A DNA stretch of 64,000 bases from Pseudodesulfovibrio sp. Lineage in GTDB: Bacteria; Desulfobacterota; Desulfovibrionia; Desulfovibrionales; Desulfovibrionaceae. The notes below the pieces were generated by a model that ran no database searches, was not told the origin of the DNA, and saw only the letters and a program-made list of their open reading frames with translations. Shown piece by piece: positions 17,036 through 25,559 of the stretch. Positions within the stretch are counted from its first letter, which is position 1; each line of letters starts with the position of its first letter. Position numbers and translations under genes: made by a program. Location of the stretch: the NCBI GenBank assembly GCA_016744135.1, contig JADGEX010000001.1, forward strand, positions 1,685,029 to 1,749,028. Direction: 5' to 3'.

Positions 17036-17236
17036 CGCGACAGACGTGTGAAATCGCGGTTTTTCCCGGCGGGAATGCAATAGCACAAAGGAAAGACCAA
17101 CGAAAGGGAGCAGCCCCCCCGTTAGCCGGTACCTCGCAACCGCTCATACCAAACAGCGGCCACAATGCCGAAAAAGACAGTCATACAGGCCTGAATCGGC
17201 ATGTGAAGCCGGTTAAAACAAAAATTACTCACCATT

Positions 17237-18361
17237 TCACTTGATGAGTTCCAACCAATGCCCCACTTTTACGCCGTCAGGGGCTGTTGCTGCCAGTTGG
17301 GTCACGCAGGCTGAACAGCCTGTAATGACGACATCCGCTCCTGCAAGCGCATCCCAGCATTGCTGGTTGACCGGGTCGGTGAGACCGGGTGCTGCCAAAC
17401 GCATGACCCCGCCGAAACCGCAGCATTGCTTGGTTGTTACCCCGACCATTCGGTCTTTGAAGACACCATTGAGCAACACATGATCCGAATCATCACCTCG
17501 TGTATGACACGGTTGATGATACGCCAACGTTTCCGGCACGTTGTGAGATAGCACGAAGGGAATATCAAGTAAAATACCCGATAGAGACAAAAGCATATTT
17601 TGCCACATTTCCTGTTCTTTCAAGCTCTCAAAGCACCCTTCATAGGCTTGCAGACCAGCGTGGCATGAGGCGCAGAACGTCACAATCGGGGGGTGTCCGG
17701 CATCACGCCAGACCTGCACATTGTGGGCGACCATGGAAGAAGACTCATCTGCGAACCCGGCAGCTTTCAGACCGGAACCGCAACATTTGAAATCATCGGG
17801 CAAAACCTCCACCCCCAACCCGTTCAACAGTTTGCGCGCAGCCGAAAGCCAACGGGTTTGCACAAAGTTGGCGGTGCAGCCTGCGAACAGGAGCATTTTC
17901 TTACCCCGGTAGGTGTCGGGGAAAGAAGTTACTTCCAGACATGGCTCCAATCCTGACTCGCCCTTGAGACCAGCCAACATTTTGAGCATGGGGCCGAGCT
18001 TTTCTGGGACAAGCTGTTCTGGAACGAGTTTGGCCGCCGCAGAACTGGGCGACCATAATTTTTTTGCCTGCATCAACCATGTCTTCCACAGCCATGCCTT
18101 GAAATCCGGGTGAGCACCGCGCAAGCCCGCCACCAACGCGGGGACGTCCACACCCTGCGAACAAACTTCCCGGCATCGTCCGCAACCGAGACAGAACCCT
18201 GCGAGCTTGGCAACATCGGTTTCAGACAACAGGTTCGGGTCTTCAGAAAGAATGCGGCATAAATCCGCCTTGGCACGAGGACTGAGTTCTTCTCGTCCCG
18301 TTGCCCGAAGAAGCGGACAGACTTCAAGACATTTACCACACAGGATGCACTCACCGGACAC
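17237..18361 (-). CDS. Fe-S subunit of a glycolate/D-lactate dehydrogenase (GlcF/DldF-like)
   Basis: 374 residues. Two N-terminal [4Fe-4S] motifs (CILCGKCLEVCP and CLGCGRCREVC) are followed by two cysteine-rich CCG domains (CCGSGLKAAG and CCGFGGVMRL). It passes electrons from the FAD subunit to the membrane pool. GTG start at 18361, 3 bases after the FAD subunit's stop codon, with AAGGGG upstream, so the two are translationally linked. The organism type favours D-lactate as the substrate, but the sequence alone does not separate lactate from glycolate. Confidence 0.88.
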   Translation of the reverse strand: MSGECILCGKCLEVCPLLRATGREELSPRAKADLCRILSEDPNLLSETDVAKLAGFCLGCGRCREVCSQGVDVPALVAGLRGAHPDFKAWLWKTWLMQAKKLWSPSSAAAKLVPEQLVPEKLGPMLKMLAGLKGESGLEPCLEVTSFPDTYRGKKMLLFAGCTANFVQTRWLSAARKLLNGLGVEVLPDDFKCCGSGLKAAGFADESSSMVAHNVQVWRDAGHPPIVTFCASCHAGLQAYEGCFESLKEQEMWQNMLLSLSGILLDIPFVLSHNVPETLAYHQPCHTRGDDSDHVLLNGVFKDRMVGVTTKQCCGFGGVMRLAAPGLTDPVNQQCWDALAGADVVITGCSACVTQLAATAPDGVKVGHWLELIK

Positions 18362-18364
18362 GGA

Positions 18365-19753
18365 TTACAGCCCCTTGCCGGGATTCATGATACTGTTGGG
18401 ATCAAAAACATGCCTGATATCGGCCATTAATTGCAATTCATCCACTGACAACTGTTCGCTCAAAAAAGACGCCTTGGTAAGGCCTGTACCATGCTCCCCG
18501 GAAATAGTGCCGCCCAGTGATAAAGCCATACGAAATACAGTGTCCTTGGCTTGATGTGCACTCTCAACTTCGCTCTGCACCGCCCCATCGTGCATGATGC
18601 TGACATGGATGTTGCCGTCGCCAAGGTGTCCAAAACAGAGAACCTGCAAACCGTGCTCTCGTCCAATATCATGAGCCGCAGCAACGGCCAGCCCTACGCT
18701 CCCACGCGGCACGGAAATATCTTCGGCCAGCTTGTCCGGTTTGATACGGAATGAAGACGGAGAAATTGATCGCCGCACATCCCACAGGGCTTCGGCTTCG
18801 GCCCCACTGCCGACTTCCATTGAAACAGGATGCACAGACTCCAAAGCCGCGACCATACGCCGGACTTCGGCATCCACGCCTTTTTGTGTGCCATCCACCA
18901 TCAATAACAGTGCGGCTTGGGCATCATCTGCCAGCGGGATATCGTCGCCCATACGAATGGCCTGAATCGTGGGACCATCCATAAATTCACAGGCCGCGGG
19001 CAGGACTCCCGCCCTAAACACGGCCTTGGCTCCTTCCATGGATGAAACCAAATCGGAAAACCCGACCAGGACCGAAGCCGAAGCTTCGGGCAAGGGAATG
19101 AGTTTGACCGTTAGTTCCGTGAACAATCCAAGCGTGCCGTTGCTCCCGGCAAAGAGCCGTTTCAGGTCCAACCCGACAACATCCTTATGGGAACGACCAC
19201 CCATATGCAGCACCCTGCCCCCCGGCAGAACCGCTTCAATCCCGAGCACCCAGTCTCGCGTCACACCGTATTTCACAGCCTTGAGGCCTCCGGCGCAGGT
19301 GGCAATATTGCCGCCAATGGTGGAGATTTTCACACTGGCCGGGTCCGGCGGATAGAAAAGTTGCTTTGCCGCACAGGCAACTTGAAGATCAGCCGTTACC
19401 ACGCCCGGTTGGACCACGGCCACGAAGTCATCTTCATTTACATCCAAAATTCGGTTCATTCGCAACATGGACACAACCACCCCACCAAGGCTCGGTACGG
19501 CGCTTCCTACACGACCAGTGCCACGTGCGCGGCCATAAATCGGCATACGCTCGACATCGGCCCACTTGAGTAGTTCCTGCACCTGCTCGCGTGTTTCAGG
19601 CCGGACAACAGCCCACGGCATGGCTCGTTCGCCGCTGGCGTCAGCAGAGAAAACAGCAAGGCCTTCGGGAGATAGAACGCATCCGTCATGAGGGAAGAGG
19701 TCGGACAAAAAAGCCTGATGAGCTTTGGTCAGGGATGGGGCGTATTTGGACAT
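18365..19753 (-). CDS. FAD-binding 2-hydroxyacid dehydrogenase (GlcD/Dld-like)
   Basis: 462 residues of the VAO/PCMH flavoprotein family: YGRARGTGRVGSAVPSLGGV for FAD pyrophosphate binding (about 75-94), KISTIGGNIATCAGG, and the C-terminal GHLGDGNIHV and GGTISGEHGTG that position the hydroxyacid. It oxidises D-lactate or glycolate and feeds the Fe-S subunit directly downstream. Upstream lies the 1.3-kb repeat block, so the promoter is probably at the edge of that block. Confidence 0.88.
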   Translation of the reverse strand: MSKYAPSLTKAHQAFLSDLFPHDGCVLSPEGLAVFSADASGERAMPWAVVRPETREQVQELLKWADVERMPIYGRARGTGRVGSAVPSLGGVVVSMLRMNRILDVNEDDFVAVVQPGVVTADLQVACAAKQLFYPPDPASVKISTIGGNIATCAGGLKAVKYGVTRDWVLGIEAVLPGGRVLHMGGRSHKDVVGLDLKRLFAGSNGTLGLFTELTVKLIPLPEASASVLVGFSDLVSSMEGAKAVFRAGVLPAACEFMDGPTIQAIRMGDDIPLADDAQAALLLMVDGTQKGVDAEVRRMVAALESVHPVSMEVGSGAEAEALWDVRRSISPSSFRIKPDKLAEDISVPRGSVGLAVAAAHDIGREHGLQVLCFGHLGDGNIHVSIMHDGAVQSEVESAHQAKDTVFRMALSLGGTISGEHGTGLTKASFLSEQLSVDELQLMADIRHVFDPNSIMNPGKGL

Positions 19754-19838
19754 GGAATGAACCTACGAGGGTGATGGGGGGAGTGTCAATCTGCTTTGAA
19801 TAACGGTTTGAAGAATGAAGAAAAGATAAGGAAAGAAG

Positions 19839-20167
19839 AGAGGGACTTCTTTTTTGGTGGGTGTTGCGTGCTTTCGCAGTGAAAATGCAAACGGTATTAT
19901 TGCAAAGGTTTCGCCTTTACGGCGACCTGCTTTTTTTGAGGCGAAAAAAAGGAGGCAAAAAACGCCTTTTCGGTGTGCGCCTGATAGCGAACTCAAGAGC
20001 CTGTACGCGGCTACACTGCCCGATAGGATTGTCTGTGATACAGACTCGGTCGGGCTACGTTTCGCCGCGTGGGACAGGCTCTAAGGCCCGTTATCAATTG
20101 CTCGTCGATGTAAGGGGCTTCTCAGCGTAGGTGCTCATTTTTTATTCTAGGCTCTTTGATAACCATA
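19839..20167. repeat. Tandem structured repeat, copy 1
   Basis: About 90% like copy 2 by eye, period about 391 bases; similarity extends weakly left to about 19814. Inside lies a nested hairpin 19983-20095: GATAGCG/CGTTATC outside, then GAGCCTGT/ACAGGCTC, CGCGGC/GCCGCG, CCCGA/TCGGG and GTCTGT/ACAGAC. A second hairpin AGGTTTCGCC/GGCGACCT and a GGCG/CGCC element precede it. Confidence 0.8.
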
Positions 20168-20229
20168 AACGATTTTTATTTGAAAGAGTTGGCTGCTGAC
20201 GGTGGGAAAAAACAATGAGAAAAGAGGAA

Positions 20230-20559
20230 AGAGGGACTTCGTTTTTTGGTGGGCGTTGCGTGCATCCGCAGTGAAAATGCAAACGGTATTATTGTAAAGG
20301 TTTCGCCTTTATGGCGACCTGCTTTTTTTGAGGCGAAAAAAAGGAGGCAAAAAACGCCTTCTTCGCTGTGCGCCTGATAGCGGACCCAAGAGCCTGTACG
20401 CGGCTTCACTGCCCGACAGGATTGTCTGTAGTACAGACTCGGTCGGGCTACGCTGCGCCACGTGGGACAGGCTCTAAGGTTCGCTATCAATTGCTCGTCG
20501 TTGTAAGAAATTTTCGGTGTAGGTGCTTATTTTTGATTCTAGGTTCTTTGATAACCATA
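20230..20559. repeat. Tandem structured repeat, copy 2
   Basis: Direct copy of 19839-20167. The nested hairpin runs 20376-20488: GATAGCG/CGCTATC (a G-C pair where copy 1 has G-T), GAGCCTGT/ACAGGCTC, CCCGA/TCGGG and GTCTGT/ACAGAC are all kept, while the P4 loop differs (AGT against GAT) and the CGCGGC stem has one mismatch. One-base indels separate the copies, so it is not coding. Confidence 0.8.
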
Positions 20560-20630
20560 CATGTTTTTTTGATTTTTCATGTCATCGTGATTACTTTTTA
20601 TTCCAAGCTCTTCGCTCACCATAAAGGGCC

Positions 20631-20651
20631 TTGGGGTGTTTAACACCCCAA
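20631..20651. repeat. Perfect palindrome
   Basis: TTGGGGTGTT, one T, AACACCCCAA. No T tract on either side. Confidence 0.6.
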
Positions 20652-20962
20652 CACCGCTCTCCCTCCGAAGCCGATTTCTTCCCCTCCCAACCAGACGAAG
20701 ACGAAACACAGCCCTTGATTGGCGGCCTAGAAGCTGACCAATCGAAGGAGGCGACTCTTATAAGAGAGTCAGGTAATTTGTCTTAAAATGAGGGATAAAG
20801 GGAGAGGCAGAGCTTATACTTTTAATCGGATGGAGCCGACTCGATTGGATCAGATTCTTACCGCCGATCATGGGGGCGGCCAAGCTCGTGAGCCGAGTTT
20901 TTTGGTTCTTTTTGGGGCGGCTCAGCCAAAAAGATCCGCCGCCCGCGCAGGGCATGGAAAAC

Positions 20963-20984
20963 GTTGGGTGCTTCAGCACCCAAC
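20963..20984. repeat. Perfect inverted repeat
   Basis: GTTGGGTGCT, two bases, AGCACCCAAC. Confidence 0.6.
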
Positions 20985-21057
20985 AATGACTCTCGCCAAA
21001 GGCGCATCTTCAAAGAAAAGGCCGCATGAAAGCGGCCATCATTACTTCTTATCTCCC

Positions 21058-21077
21058 GTCGGGGTTTAAACCCCGAC
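21058..21077. repeat. Perfect 20-base palindrome next to the oxidoreductase gene end
   Basis: GTCGGGGTTTAAACCCCGAC, 20 bases beyond the stop codon of the Gfo/Idh gene. It could act as a terminator hairpin for that gene, but no T run follows. Confidence 0.55.
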
Positions 21078-21096
21078 TGCTTCAACTCAAAAAGAA

Positions 21097-22203
21097 TTAC
21101 GTCATATCAATCCATGCCATGTCATTCTTCGAACTCTCAAGACAAGCCTCCATAAACCTCACTCCACGCACCCCATCCTCCCCAGTCGGGAAATCGACAA
21201 CTTCACCATCAACCAACGTGTTGCAAAATGAGGTATAAATATTAGCAAACGCCAACAGCCATCCCTCGGGATGCCCCGGCGGCGTATGCGAATACGCCAT
21301 CGCCCCCGGCGTCAAATCAGGCGTCCCGCGCCGAATCTTCCGAGCCGACTCACCAAGCGGCATATGATGCAAAATATCCGGGTCTTCCTGAAACCATTCC
21401 AAGCCGCCAGTTTCACCAAAAACACGAATTTTCAACCCATTGACCATGCCGGTGGCGGCCTGCGAGTACCAATACATACCCCGCGCACCAGAATCATATT
21501 CAGTCAAAATGGTGCCGTTATCGTCGAGCAATCGCCCTTCCACCAATGAATCCAATCGAGCGGCCAATCGCGTAACCTTCAAACCGGTCACGTGCGGCAC
21601 GAGATATTCAATATGGGAACCGACATCGCCAAGCGATAAGGTTCCTCCGCTCCGCACCGGATCAGCCCGCCATTCTGCTTGGATGTGCCCGGTTGTTTCC
21701 AACATCTCAGCCAGCCACCCCTGCGGATATTCACAGTTGATGAATCGGACCGCACCAATGTCACCACGCAGAATCATCTCCCGCATCTGCCGCACCATGG
21801 GATAACCGGCATAAGTATAAGATACGCCGAGAAACACTCCCCTGTCGCGGGCAAGCTCCACCAACTCCTCGGCCTGCGCCGAAGTATGGGTAAACGGCTT
21901 GTCGCACATGACATGTATACCGTTTTCAAGACACGCCTTCACGTTGGGATAGTGCGCTTCGTTTGAAGTAACCACCACCGCAAAATCAATATCGCCGGCT
22001 TCCAACCGAGATAATTCCTCTGGCGTGGCGTACAAGCGATCTTCCGCCACCCCAAGCTCTGCACCAAGCGTCCGCGTCTTTTCCAGATCACGGGAAAAAC
22101 ATCCGGCCACCAATTTTGCCTGCCCGTTCAAGGCCAACGCGGTCCGATGGACTTCTCCAACAAAGGCTCCGGGGCCACCACCTATCATTGCGTATTTAAG
22201 CAT
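21097..22203 (-). CDS. Gfo/Idh/MocA family NAD(P)-dependent oxidoreductase
   Basis: About 368 residues. N-terminal Rossmann motif MIGGGPGAFVGEVHRTALA, then the family signature DKPFTHTSAQAEELVELA (about 95-112; the lysine of DKP is catalytic in the family) and DVGSHIEYLVPHVTG, with the conserved His. Typical substrates are sugars, inositols or sugar-nucleotide derivatives; the one used here cannot be told. The ATG at 22203 follows GGAGATAAT. The frame continues 58 codons upstream but without a start signal. It stands alone beside the repeat block. Confidence 0.85.
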   Translation of the reverse strand: MLKYAMIGGGPGAFVGEVHRTALALNGQAKLVAGCFSRDLEKTRTLGAELGVAEDRLYATPEELSRLEAGDIDFAVVVTSNEAHYPNVKACLENGIHVMCDKPFTHTSAQAEELVELARDRGVFLGVSYTYAGYPMVRQMREMILRGDIGAVRFINCEYPQGWLAEMLETTGHIQAEWRADPVRSGGTLSLGDVGSHIEYLVPHVTGLKVTRLAARLDSLVEGRLLDDNGTILTEYDSGARGMYWYSQAATGMVNGLKIRVFGETGGLEWFQEDPDILHHMPLGESARKIRRGTPDLTPGAMAYSHTPPGHPEGWLLAFANIYTSFCNTLVDGEVVDFPTGEDGVRGVRFMEACLESSKNDMAWIDMT

Positions 22204-22294
22204 AATATTATCTCCAGCAACGACTGTACACCATGTTTCACTGCCGGGGAAGCATTCTGGCAAGTCATCACGCCCTGTGCTATCAATCCCACCC

Positions 22295-22687
22295 ATGGGG
22301 CTTTTATCAAAACTTCTGCCATCAAAACGGACTGGCAATCTGGGCGAAAGCGCAGCGGCGCGGTATCTTGAGACCAAAGGGTTTCGCGTGCTGGAACGGA
22401 ACTGGCGATATCGTCAGTGGGAACTGGACCTCATTTGCCGGGACCGGGACACCATCGTTTTCGTAGAGGTAAAAACACGAAAAGCCAATTCCATGGCATC
22501 CCCGGCAGACGGATTGACCCGCAAAAAGCAGGCCCGACTGGTCAAAGCGGCCAGTCATTACCTGACACAAAACGACCTGTGGGATGATCCTTGTCGATTT
22601 GATCTGGCCGCAGTGGTGGATACGGGGTCATCCATGGATGTTGAACATTGTGAAAATGCATTTGACCTAAGCGGAATGGGAATATGA
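22295..22687 (+). CDS. YraN family (UPF0102) endonuclease-like protein
   Basis: 130 residues beginning MGLLSKLLPSKRTGNLGESA, with RYLETKGFRVLERNWRYR, WELDLICRD and VFVEVKTRK, the PD-(D/E)XK nuclease pattern of this family. Function is not established. No clear ribosome site precedes the ATG, which may mean a leaderless or short leader transcript; the promoter must lie within the 91-base gap to the divergent gene. It overlaps rsmI by 4 bases. Confidence 0.85.
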   Translation: MGLLSKLLPSKRTGNLGESAAARYLETKGFRVLERNWRYRQWELDLICRDRDTIVFVEVKTRKANSMASPADGLTRKKQARLVKAASHYLTQNDLWDDPCRFDLAAVVDTGSSMDVEHCENAFDLSGMGI

Positions 22688-23511
22688 ACGATACCGGTAC
22701 ACTCTGGGTGATAGCCACCCCACTGGGCAACACAGGCGATCTGTCGCCACGCGCACGGCATATACTGACCGAAGCGGACGTCATTCTAGCCGAAGACACA
22801 CGCCGGGCCGGCCTGCTGTTCAAACGGCTAGAACTGGAACGACATGGTAGGCTCATGTCCTTTTTCGAGCACAACGAAGACAAAAAAATACCCCGAGTAC
22901 TCGATTTGCTGGAAGACGGCCTTGAAGTGGCCCTCATCTCCGACGCAGGGACTCCGCTGTTATCCGACCCCGGTTTCACACTGGTTCGAGCATGCCGTGA
23001 TAACGACATCCGAGTTTCTCCAGTGCCGGGACCAAGCGCACCTGTGGTGGCATTGTCCGCCAGCGGCCTGCCGCCCTTGCCCTATACCTTTCTCGGATTC
23101 CCTCCACGCAAAAAGAGCCACACCGAAAAGCTTTTTGAAACCCACCGAGACACCGGGGCCACATTGGTCTTTTTTGAACGCAAATCCCGACTCACCGGGA
23201 CACTGTCTATCGCCTTTGAAATACTGGGCGACCGCGAATTCTGCGTGGCCCGCGAACTGACTAAGGAATATGAAGAATTTATTCGAGGTACGCTTGGTTC
23301 CACTAAAGATATGGATCTTGACCTGCGTGGCGAACTGACCGTCATCATCGCGCCGCCCTCGGAAACAGGCCGTACTGATGAAACAAAGATCGCCGACCTG
23401 CTTGCGGAAGAATCAGAAGACGGTGGCAAGCCCAAAGAAATCGCCAGAAGAGTGGCTGACCGGGCGACAGGTTGGACTGCCAAAGAGGTATATGCCGCCA
23501 TGCGCGACTAA
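22684..23511 (+). CDS. rsmI: 16S rRNA (cytidine-1402-2'-O)-methyltransferase RsmI
   Basis: SAM-dependent methyltransferase of the ribosomal P site. 275 residues with LWVIATPLGNTGDLSPRA at the start, LAEDTRR, ISDAGTPLLSDPG and VPGPSAPVVALSASGLP, all RsmI hallmarks. Start overlaps yraN (ATGA). The gene is followed by a strong terminator. Confidence 0.95.
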   Translation: MNDTGTLWVIATPLGNTGDLSPRARHILTEADVILAEDTRRAGLLFKRLELERHGRLMSFFEHNEDKKIPRVLDLLEDGLEVALISDAGTPLLSDPGFTLVRACRDNDIRVSPVPGPSAPVVALSASGLPPLPYTFLGFPPRKKSHTEKLFETHRDTGATLVFFERKSRLTGTLSIAFEILGDREFCVARELTKEYEEFIRGTLGSTKDMDLDLRGELTVIIAPPSETGRTDETKIADLLAEESEDGGKPKEIARRVADRATGWTAKEVYAAMRD

Positions 23512-23532
23512 AAAATATGCTCGATAAAAGCG

Positions 23533-23579
23533 GAAGGCCGGAAGCGGGGATAATCCCGGCTTCCGGCCTTCTGATTTTT
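23533..23579 (+). terminator. Terminator of yraN-rsmI
   Basis: GAAGGCCGGAAGC pairs with GCTTCCGGCCTTC; extended by GGGA/TCCC with one mismatch to an 18-bp stem with loop ATAA, then TTTTT. Confidence 0.85.
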
Positions 23580-23601
23580 CAAGAGAACGTCAACGCATCA
23601 A

Positions 23602-23817
23602 TCATCTACGATGAAAAGCGTCTCTCCTGAAAAAGCAGTAGAAGGTAGCGTCGTCATCACACAAGACGGGGTACCGTTTGCAGAAACGAGCTGTGCAACG
23701 GCGCAAGAAAGAATTTTTTTTCAAAAAGTGTGCTGAAAACGCGTGTTCCATGCCCATAAAGAATGCGACCAAGACGAAGGGCAGGATCAAACCAAAAAAG
23801 AATAATTCCAAATACAT
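23602..23817 (-). CDS. Small membrane protein, unknown (71 aa)
   Basis: Begins MYLELFFFGLILPFVLVAFF, a single strong transmembrane helix, followed by a basic, Cys- and Arg-rich tail (FLRRCTARFCKRYPVLCDDD). The ATG at 23817 has a very good GAGGAGG site 8 bases upstream, the main reason to accept the gene. Divergent from bioB. No family recognised. Confidence 0.55.
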   Translation of the reverse strand: MYLELFFFGLILPFVLVAFFMGMEHAFSAHFLKKNSFLRRCTARFCKRYPVLCDDDATFYCFFRRDAFHRR

Positions 23818-24017
23818 AAACAATACCTCCTCAAATTTCCAACCAAGATTCTATCCCTTTTTTGCGTTGGGTCAACACCCTTTTCAAATTCTATTTTTCA
23901 CATAATCAAAAGTGCAGTTTTTCACTCAACTTGACTTCTCCCTATGCCTGTCACACAAACAGCGTGCTGGCCGCAAAAAACAGTGTGCGGTCAACGATTC
24001 CAGCCAAAGGCATCCTC

Positions 24018-24992
24018 ATGAGTTTAAAAGTCATATGCCGCAAAGTCCTTGACGGACACCCCCTTGCGGATTCCGATATTCGATACATCGTTACCCTTCC
24101 CTCTGACAGACTGGGTGAATTGCTGACCTGCGCCCACGCTATAAGAACAGCCCGATTCGGCACACAGGTCAGCCTGTGCGCCATCATCAATGCCAAATCC
24201 GGCACATGCTCGGAAGACTGCTCTTTTTGCGCTCAATCCGGTCATCACGGAGGCAAAAGCCCCGAATACCCTCTGCTCCCAGCTAATGAGATCGCCACAG
24301 CGGCGGCCTCTGCCCAAAAGAATGGCGTCACCCGATTCGGCATCGTTGCCAGTGGCAAGTTGGTCGGCGAACGCGACTTGGCCGGATTTACCGAAGCGGT
24401 CAGAAAAGTGGCCGCACTCGGCATGGCTCCAGACCTCTCTCCGGGCATTTTAAAACCAGCCCAATTAAAAGCATTGAAAAATGCGGGGTTGAAAGGTTAT
24501 CATCACAATCTAGAAACATCGGCTTCGTTCTTTCCACAAATGTGCACAACGCACGAATACGCTGAGGACGTGGCCGCTGTTCAGGCAGGAGTCGAGGCCG
24601 GACTTTATGTCTGCTCCGGTGGTATTTTCGGCATTGGAGAGTCGTGGGACGACCGGGTTGAACTTGCCCTGTTGTTGAATGAACTGGGAGTGCATTCCGT
24701 ACCGATCAACTTTTTGCACCCCATCGCAGGGACTCCGCTTGAAAAGAGGAAACCTCTGGCCCCGGAAGAAGCCCTCAAGCTCGTGGCCCTATACAGGTTC
24801 CTGTTACCGGACCGCGCCCTGCGCATCTGCGGTGGCCGATTGACCGTGTTTGGGGAAAATCGCAAGGCCGAACTGCTCGGTTCCGGCGTGAACGGTCTGA
24901 TGGTCGGCGACTATTTGACTGTTAAAGGTGGCAACGTGACATCTGACCTTGAGGATATTGACCATGCCGGTTTACAACCGGAAACAGAGTAA
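24018..24992 (+). CDS. bioB: Biotin synthase BioB
   Basis: Radical-SAM sulfur insertion into dethiobiotin. 324 residues with CSEDCSFCAQS (CxxxCxxC cluster motif), LKGYHHNLETS, and the C-terminal RICGGR that holds the arginine ligand of the [2Fe-2S] cluster. The ATG at 24018 gives the family length; in-frame codons upstream to 23862 look like leader DNA. Directly followed by bioY, so import and last step of synthesis are coupled. No BirA operator was seen. Confidence 0.95.
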   Translation: MSLKVICRKVLDGHPLADSDIRYIVTLPSDRLGELLTCAHAIRTARFGTQVSLCAIINAKSGTCSEDCSFCAQSGHHGGKSPEYPLLPANEIATAAASAQKNGVTRFGIVASGKLVGERDLAGFTEAVRKVAALGMAPDLSPGILKPAQLKALKNAGLKGYHHNLETSASFFPQMCTTHEYAEDVAAVQAGVEAGLYVCSGGIFGIGESWDDRVELALLLNELGVHSVPINFLHPIAGTPLEKRKPLAPEEALKLVALYRFLLPDRALRICGGRLTVFGENRKAELLGSGVNGLMVGDYLTVKGGNVTSDLEDIDHAGLQPETE

Positions 24993-24998
24993 TCCGCG

Positions 24999-25550
24999 AT
25001 GACGAACGATTCTCTCATGGACCTTCACCAGCTTGTCTGGACCGCGCTGATGGCCGCGCTGATCGGCGCAGGGGCATACCTTGTCGTGCCCATCGGCCCG
25101 GTACCTGTTTCCATGCAGCCCTTTTTCATTTTTCTAGCCGGATATATACTCGGCCCCAAACGCGGTGTGTTGGCTGTCGGCCTTTATCTGCTGGCCGGAA
25201 CCATCGGACTGCCAGTGTTTTCCGGCGGCAAATCCGGCCTTGGCCATCTGATCGGCCCCACGGGCGGATACCTGTTCGGCTTCGTTATCTCTGCATGGAT
25301 GTGCGGCATGGCCCATAAAACCAGCCCGAACCTGCATTGGGTCATGGGACTCATCTGGGGATTGGGAGCGCTTCTGGCCGTCTATTCCACTGGTGCAGCG
25401 TGGCTCAAATTCGCCTTGGATTTAAGCTGGCATAAAGCATTTCTGGCCGGAGTCGCTCCATTTATTCCATGGGATGCCATCAAAATCGTGGTCGCCGTGG
25501 CCTGCTGCAGATATCTTATCCGTTTGAACCTTCTGCCGGGGCAACGTTAG
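24999..25550 (+). CDS. bioY: BioY biotin transporter
   Basis: 183 residues, about six membrane helices, with VPIGPVPVSMQPFFIFLAGY and GPTGGYLFGFVISAW, both typical of BioY S components. 6 bases after bioB. The ECF ATPase and T component are not nearby; BioY may work alone or with modules elsewhere. Confidence 0.93.
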   Translation: MTNDSLMDLHQLVWTALMAALIGAGAYLVVPIGPVPVSMQPFFIFLAGYILGPKRGVLAVGLYLLAGTIGLPVFSGGKSGLGHLIGPTGGYLFGFVISAWMCGMAHKTSPNLHWVMGLIWGLGALLAVYSTGAAWLKFALDLSWHKAFLAGVAPFIPWDAIKIVVAVACCRYLIRLNLLPGQR

Positions 25551-25559
25551 CCACTCATT

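Larger units (their letters stand above)
19754..21096. other. Gene-free repeat-rich block
   Basis: 1343 bases without a credible gene. It holds two direct copies of a ~330-bp sequence (19839-20167 and 20230-20559), then three perfect palindromes at 20631-20651, 20963-20984 and 21058-21077, a hairpin TGATTGG/CCAATCG near 20716-20746, and GC-rich inverted segments around 20870-20960. Open frames here are short, and frame is broken by one-base indels between the two copies. Confidence 0.7.

Noticed and set aside
16934..17236. Search for a tRNA or small RNA between secA and the dehydrogenase gene
   Set aside because: No cloverleaf or terminator pattern was found; only the secA promoter is convincing.
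19854..20643. Short frames of 76-104 residues inside the tandem repeats
   Set aside because: One-base indels between copies shift the frame and changes are not at third positions. No ribosome site.
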